From: JAFGBZ01 sp043817715
Lineage (GTDB): Archaea; Iainarchaeota; Iainarchaeia; Iainarchaeales; JAFGBZ01
Direction: 5' to 3'
Length of the DNA stretch: 7,944 nucleotides
Assembly (NCBI GenBank): GCA_043817715.1
Contig: JBDRGO010000078.1
Coordinates: 1-7,944 of the forward strand
This document shows positions 7,201-7,944 of this stretch, one piece after another. A model generated the notes under the pieces. It saw only the letters and a program-made list of their open reading frames with translations. It did not search any database and was not told the DNA's origin. Position 1 is the first letter of the stretch. Every line of letters starts with the position of its first letter. Both the position numbers and the translations under genes were made by a program.

Positions 7201-7944
7201 TCTTCATCAATGAATTTGAATGCCGCGCATAGATTTCCTGCGCATTCGCTTGAAGCAGAATAAACCATTATTTTTTCAGAATATGTTTCGGCATAAAGGC
7301 TTTGCTTTTCTTCTGTTCTTTCCTGTTCATTCAGTTCATTGTCCAATGGGTCCCTTAAATGTCTTGCCCCGATAACTGTTTCCGCCCTGTAATGCATTTC
7401 AAATGAATTTGAAAACCCTATTTCTTTTGCATTCACTTTTACCTTGATTGTTTTTGTTCCGCCTGAATTAAATTCCAGCTCTAAAAACTTGCTTTCTTCA
7501 TTTGGAGTTCCTTCATTTGCATAATCTTCTGACATGTTTCCGATATTGTATGTTCTTCCGAAAAATGCTGTTGTTCCTGCAGCCTGATAACCTGTAATTC
7601 CTTCATCCATTGAATCAGCGTAAACTTCGTCATCTGAACCGATTCTTGCATGGAATAAATGCTTTAATTCCCCTTCTGCAAAATCAATTTTGAACTGAAG
7701 AATTCCTGTTTCTCCTCTTTTAAGTCCTGGAATTTTTTTTCCGTCAAGAGAATAAAGCCCTTCAAATTTGGCTTTTGGCGTAAATCCTGTTAAATCCCCT
7801 AAGGCAATTTTTACATTTGCTTTTTCCCTTCCGGTTAATTCAACTTCCTCTGAATAAGTCACTCCTTCACTTGAAGTGAATTCAACTGTTACAAAATCTG
7901 TTTCAGTTGCATCAAACCAGATTGTGCCTTCTTCAGGAATTCCT
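1254..7944 (-). CDS. Giant extracellular multidomain protein with C-terminal lysozyme-like domain, N-terminus outside window
   Basis: One frame is open from the right edge to a TAA at 1256-1254 (2229 codons visible). Residues here count from the first complete codon (7943-7941). The GTG at 7862 is not the start: reading continues upstream with coding-like sequence (WFDATETDFVTVEFTS) to the edge. Layout: beta-rich modules 1-376; transthyretin-like module 377-460; two Ig-like pairs 461-747 and 748-985; Cys-rich segment 987-1197; beta-rich segment 1198-1447; hydrophobic stretch 1523-1553; amphipathic helices 1569-1622; long helical region 1637-1912; Gly-rich amphipathic segment 1915-1967; Thr-rich linker; small beta domain 1995-2082; lysozyme-like domain 2110-2207. 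I counted 24 Cys, grouped in clusters with none at 240-576 or 1556-2066, and 25 N-X-S/T sequons, 23 of them before residue 1436. Both patterns suit an exported, disulfide-bonded glycoprotein. No C-terminal membrane anchor is present, so attachment, if any, lies at the unseen N-terminus or in the 1523-1622 segment. I recognise no named gene; a role in binding and cutting a cell-envelope glycan is inferred from architecture. Confidence 0.95.
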   Translation of the reverse strand, partial: GIPEEGTIWFDATETDFVTVEFTSSEGVTYSEEVELTGREKANVKIALGDLTGFTPKAKFEGLYSLDGKKIPGLKRGETGILQFKIDFAEGELKHLFHARIGSDDEVYADSMDEGITGYQAAGTTAFFGRTYNIGNMSEDYANEGTPNEESKFLELEFNSGGTKTIKVKVNAKEIGFSNSFEMHYRAETVIGARHLRDPLDNELNEQERTEEKQSLYAETYSEKIMVYSASSECAGNLCAAFKFIDEDGKEFNYNEFKAVKGKTYSLITEFNPMETKYAKIKATTDKTNPLLSFTSTDAGNSPIANNSETMKTEIETPQIPLKENESTSSRIFFETRKTGDTKINVQVLSEKDVLNKEFVFSIEEEKELEFTALPEPLVFGKDFEIKTESIEGEEINNAEIKIYSEKELIKTIAGNDSIGKGKNGLYSVKNSFDSETIEIEVKAEGYYSKKKEFEITREGMLLLPKEITVIIPSDSKQKKDSFIIENLSGETIQDLEIQLIKPKNYPNDIKLSFGGLIAIYPNSSQKAELIAEYTGSNESESAQAELVVKGKIRGKYFVSAKTEINIQFNPQIDPSCLEFSTEKLAVFFATSNLERENYANSGIYNPMPSQEVPNAFAENTNENYYQGYESTGTYYNNPYSGEFYGATTDSKEIELTVKNNCTHSIHLKPQIVPLSTGTDQITIEAEEIELGSSTGSESQQTIKIKVTNGLMRNYEQKKTFKFNILFKSSPAAAVLPLEVIFWDAQYALLVNRTIDIYLTSKSGGENIPATFPLFIKNIGEEDVTDLKLSILAQYTQNATQISVYPNSFPIIKKNQTLMPAPALSIRAIRDEKASIANLSQVKLTGRINGKIIDFGPIYVTAHVSPEKCLKLKGTNIIFEEESLSKSITKNITIRNECVEEVRIREIYPNLFGSNSLLFTPTDLTLMPNESKELTLILNINEEWNTEQMGSQTQLIFRGYLARSNSWIESNPLNITIKLGKAAYSDSKASFKKEIPICDSQEKKEIYLPEISSGGNCNEKYCDASLLAEYLVKKIQDKINDAKTKALRYGNDAQKAGCDTADSQRGLCKFDYLIDTEQFNVYLMHDNVTAELLQEKMQNTSISNFRVTNYSGIDIQNEVRSNQIFLADNFKGCGIYSVKIDGDIGARDNKLMPEYIRVELQFMNTDKRKTNQCAPEIQNIMNFLPKDKGISVDSEQGTWLATIQSESEQLNETGKPLAIELLDSENRFTESGAGNNLILKTGQTYSKLMVLRIEKNISETSPAEIEAIILNQENATEETNKKIAGEAAGVLKSIANGSFKKGICITEDRKEIRADMQNKFAEKLELKADKPLFAMIGKEYCTDFTIESMRKDTVKLTIKKSEDEIKGIDNLIIRNEKMEKINEKEIELTESKEKDSKGKFTAKLKACGTGTQEFFELKERDKITITADSTLQQKNETEIQLKACAMHPEEVMKKALEESKKDELQDEYFTVLYWEGEPNLIPLKTIELSTLFERNLEAAGGKLSDKAEEKIQKDPYPELRRNAVGWGATACVGTSALINIPRHGMFAIADLVFDCGEYLPKFMATTETGSKALEAIRPWIIKAKEFMSGIWDSLKEFPVIKQVRGVFDAIKGAGKSLLDFFVEEPTEEDELIIDEGIDQGTMKAMITKYYPRISKLNGGIDALATQASKEMEMNLRKNLTASEAKKFRLAFQEQLSKRLKVLKTSPDFLTKGRQFTQTALENAINEAIGETATSFDLKAESFLLTNSKKAFTKEIKTAAETMSKKVLEAEIIVLKDSIADTVDAAILAKKDEIATRIANSIKGNIDTRLGGAAGIDSEIGSLKESIKSRIDTVITPSSTHPTTGVVTAGKTELALSAEAAESIRKKFTAELGTALTKDGSTALGLTTAKYGKEATEKTIQKLAAEATEKTAAISRRRSLSNMLRRAGQTISRPGAFGFDILKGVGNFLKEGIFGAVPSITGNFIEKKRYDSLVAKTDPTAKTEGTATTKEKNTFLDENEKEFVSIVSTNNGNAIKGTLYSFKLGKEITGDKKVNIDFFNGNLADGTTLVPEKELPKNLKPEQLWIVCDGSYKKPLTVTDFIPWVKSKTENVDGRGSHLKMLYIKKINKIPLITLITDAARKRNIPPALVVTAGIMETGFGYPEEKNNLFGCNAETGIEESLACAVDRLYEKMNSSECAEGEENLLTKNEIECVLKAYDSDGISYNQKFTEEFFEWQAFDKSGLWKVQAS
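1323..1616 (-). other. Domain: C-terminal lysozyme-superfamily (glucosaminidase/SLT-like) module
   Basis: Residues 2110-2207 of the visible giant protein. The core reads NIPPALVVTAGIMETGFG, then NNLFGC ten residues after the Glu. This matches the glucosaminidase (FlgJ/LytD type) pattern of a helix ending in LESGWG followed by NNLFGI, and also the SLT pattern PPALV...ESGF. The presumed catalytic Glu is E2136 (codon 1538-1536). The following helix (EESLACAVDRLYEKM) and AYDSDG resemble the later helix and the AYNAG-like turn of SLT domains. Four cysteines (2151, 2163, 2177, 2192) suggest two disulfides, unusual for cytoplasmic-type muralytic enzymes and fitting secretion. Known family members cut the beta-1,4 glycan backbone of peptidoglycan. 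In an archaeon the substrate would have to be another cell's wall or another polysaccharide. Thr-Gly-Phe replaces the common Ser-Gly-Trp, so activity is likely but not certain. Confidence 0.7.
2043..2201 (-). other. Domain: basic then Gly-rich amphipathic segment
   Basis: Residues 1915-1967 of the visible protein. An Arg cluster (RRR, then RR) is followed by GAFGFDILKGVGNFLKEGIF and GAVPSITGNF. Large hydrophobic residues alternate with Gly and Lys in a way typical of surface-seeking or membrane-active helices. It closes the long helical region and precedes a Thr/Lys/Glu linker (TDPTAKTEGTATTKEK). It could insert in a membrane, or pack as a helical cap; no family was recognised. Confidence 0.4.
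2208..3035 (-). other. Domain: long Ala/Lys/Glu/Thr helical (partly coiled-coil) region
   Basis: Residues 1637-1912. Few Pro, no Cys and only one sequon over about 275 residues, with heptad-like spacing of Ile/Leu/Val/Ala, for example KKVLEAEIIVLKDSIADTV and AILAKKDEIATRIANSI. A short internal near-repeat occurs (KEATEKT and AEATEKTAA). A break rich in Ser/Thr/Pro/Gly near 1837-1848 (TPSSTHPTTG) splits it into two halves. The composition resembles rod-forming spacers such as TolA-type or tape-measure-type helices. It probably acts as a long stalk or periplasm-spanning-like spacer before the C-terminal enzyme. Confidence 0.6.
3078..3377 (-). other. Domain: hydrophobic stretch with Cys pair and Trp-rich amphipathic helices
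   Basis: Residues 1523-1622. First a hydrophobic run (AVGWGATACVGTSALINI, then HGMFAIADLVFDCG) with C1531 and C1555, then IRPWIIKAKEFMSGIWDSL and further amphipathic helices, ending in an acidic patch (EEPTEEDE). The first run is broken by Pro-Arg-His and is too interrupted to be a confident membrane span, but it is the most hydrophobic part of the visible protein. It separates the sequon-rich beta half from the sequon-poor helical half. Confidence 0.45.
3603..4352 (-). other. Domain: beta-rich, Lys/Glu-rich region with four cysteines
   Basis: Residues 1198-1447. Strand-like alternation (for example KLMVLRIEKNI, DTVKLTIKK, DKITITADSTL) is interspersed with charged loops. Cysteines at 1304, 1341, 1407 and 1444 are evenly placed and could form two disulfides. 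Five sequons are present. An alpha-helical stretch (NKKIAGEAAGVLKSIAN) interrupts it. It may hold two further Ig-like or similar sandwich modules, but no known family motif is visible. Confidence 0.4.
4353..4985 (-). other. Domain: cysteine-rich region of unknown fold
   Basis: Residues 987-1197, seven cysteines (998, 1017, 1022, 1058, 1068, 1133, 1173). It starts with a loop containing GGNCNEKYCD, then a helix (ASLLAEYLVKKIQDKIND), a strand-and-loop part (FDYLIDTEQFNVYLMHDNVT) and a second strand group ending near QCAPEIQNIMNFLP. The helix/strand mix and cysteine density set it apart from the Ig-like modules before it. An odd number of cysteines means one is free, pairs with a neighbouring domain, or binds a ligand. 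I do not recognise it. Confidence 0.45.
4989..5702 (-). repeat. Ig-like module pair, second copy (A2-B2)
   Basis: Residues 748-985. Part A2 has KNIGEEDVTDLKLSIL, then ISVYPNS and LTGRINGKI, ending at SPEKCLKL. Part B2 begins at that CL (C869), has IRNEC (C898), then strands around LMPNESKELTLILNI and NPLNITIKLG. The same landmarks occur in the same order in the preceding copy, so this is a tandem duplication of a two-domain unit. C869 and C898 probably pair. The module is a beta-sandwich type widely used as a spacer or adhesive stalk in surface proteins. Confidence 0.6.
5703..6563 (-). repeat. Ig-like module pair, first copy (A1-B1)
   Basis: Residues 461-747. Part A1 has IENLSGETIQDLEIQLI, then IAIYPNSS and VKGKIRGKY, ending at DPSCLEF. 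Part B1 begins at that CL (C577), has VKNNC (C662), then strands around IEAEEIELG and TIKIKVTNG. These correspond one-to-one with landmarks of the following copy. The unit is longer than its partner because of a Tyr/Asn-rich insertion between its two cysteines. Confidence 0.6.
5997..6179 (-). other. Tyr/Asn/Ser-rich insertion in Ig-like module B1
   Basis: Residues 589-649. This stretch is dominated by Tyr, Asn, Ser, Gly and Glu (for example ENYYQGYESTGTYYNNPYSG) and has no predicted strand pattern. The equivalent interval in B2 is only about 28 residues between the two cysteines, against about 84 here, so roughly 55 residues are extra. It is probably a flexible exposed loop that could bind glycans or proteins. 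Confidence 0.55.
6564..7944 (-). other. Domain: N-terminal visible beta-rich modules, ending in a transthyretin-like module
   Basis: Residues 1-460. Strand-rich sequence with motifs such as GETGILQFKIDF, FLELEFNSG, TKTIKVKVNA and TKINVQVLS suggests two or three successive beta-sandwich modules. C234 and C239 (ECAGNLCAAF) form a tight likely disulfide. Residues 377-460 resemble a carboxypeptidase-regulatory/transthyretin-like fold: NAEIKIYSEKE, GLYSVKNSFD, IEIEVKAEGYYSKKKEFEI, that is, a strand, a G-x-Y turn and a closing strand after 'AEGYYSK'. The first module is cut by the window edge. Confidence 0.45.

Overview
The window holds two protein-coding genes, both on the minus strand and both cut by a window edge, separated by about 250 bases of very A/T-rich non-coding DNA. 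No RNA gene, CRISPR array or insertion sequence was found. The low G+C content, the AGG/AGA and ATA codon use, a TATA-like box placed for a leaderless mRNA, a U-rich terminator without a hairpin, no Shine-Dalgarno sequence before the one visible start, and many N-X-S/T sequons together suggest an archaeon, perhaps a small-genome DPANN-type lineage. This is inference: the sequence carries no taxonomic marker, and a low-GC bacterium such as a CPR lineage is not excluded. The bacterial-looking prepilin motif and lysozyme-like domain are the main points against.

Transcription runs right to left. From the right edge to 1254 there is one uninterrupted reading frame of at least 2229 codons, encoding the C-terminal part of a giant, probably cell-surface or secreted protein. 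In order it shows: beta-rich N-terminal modules; a transthyretin/carboxypeptidase-regulatory-like module; two tandem copies of a two-part Ig-like unit with matching cysteines; a cysteine-rich segment and a second beta-rich segment of unknown fold; a hydrophobic stretch and Trp-rich amphipathic helices; a long Ala/Lys/Glu helical region; a Gly-rich amphipathic segment; a Thr-rich linker; a small beta-rich domain; and a C-terminal lysozyme-superfamily (glucosaminidase/SLT-like) domain with a plausible catalytic Glu. The real start lies outside the window; the GTG at 7862 is an internal Val codon.

About 10 bases after the stop codon a U7-A-U7 tract probably ends transcription. The spacer that follows carries two kinds of short A/T repeat and, close to the next gene, a TATA-like element. 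That second gene (1001 to the left edge) encodes a prepilin-like protein: a short basic leader, an RG|FTL processing site, one hydrophobic helix, then an extracellular domain with several cysteines. It lacks the usual Glu at +5 of the mature protein.

Taken together the window looks like part of a cell-envelope locus: a giant extracellular protein with a stalk and a putative glycan-cleaving tip, next to a pilus or pseudopilus component. A functional link between the two is inferred only from adjacency and shared surface character.
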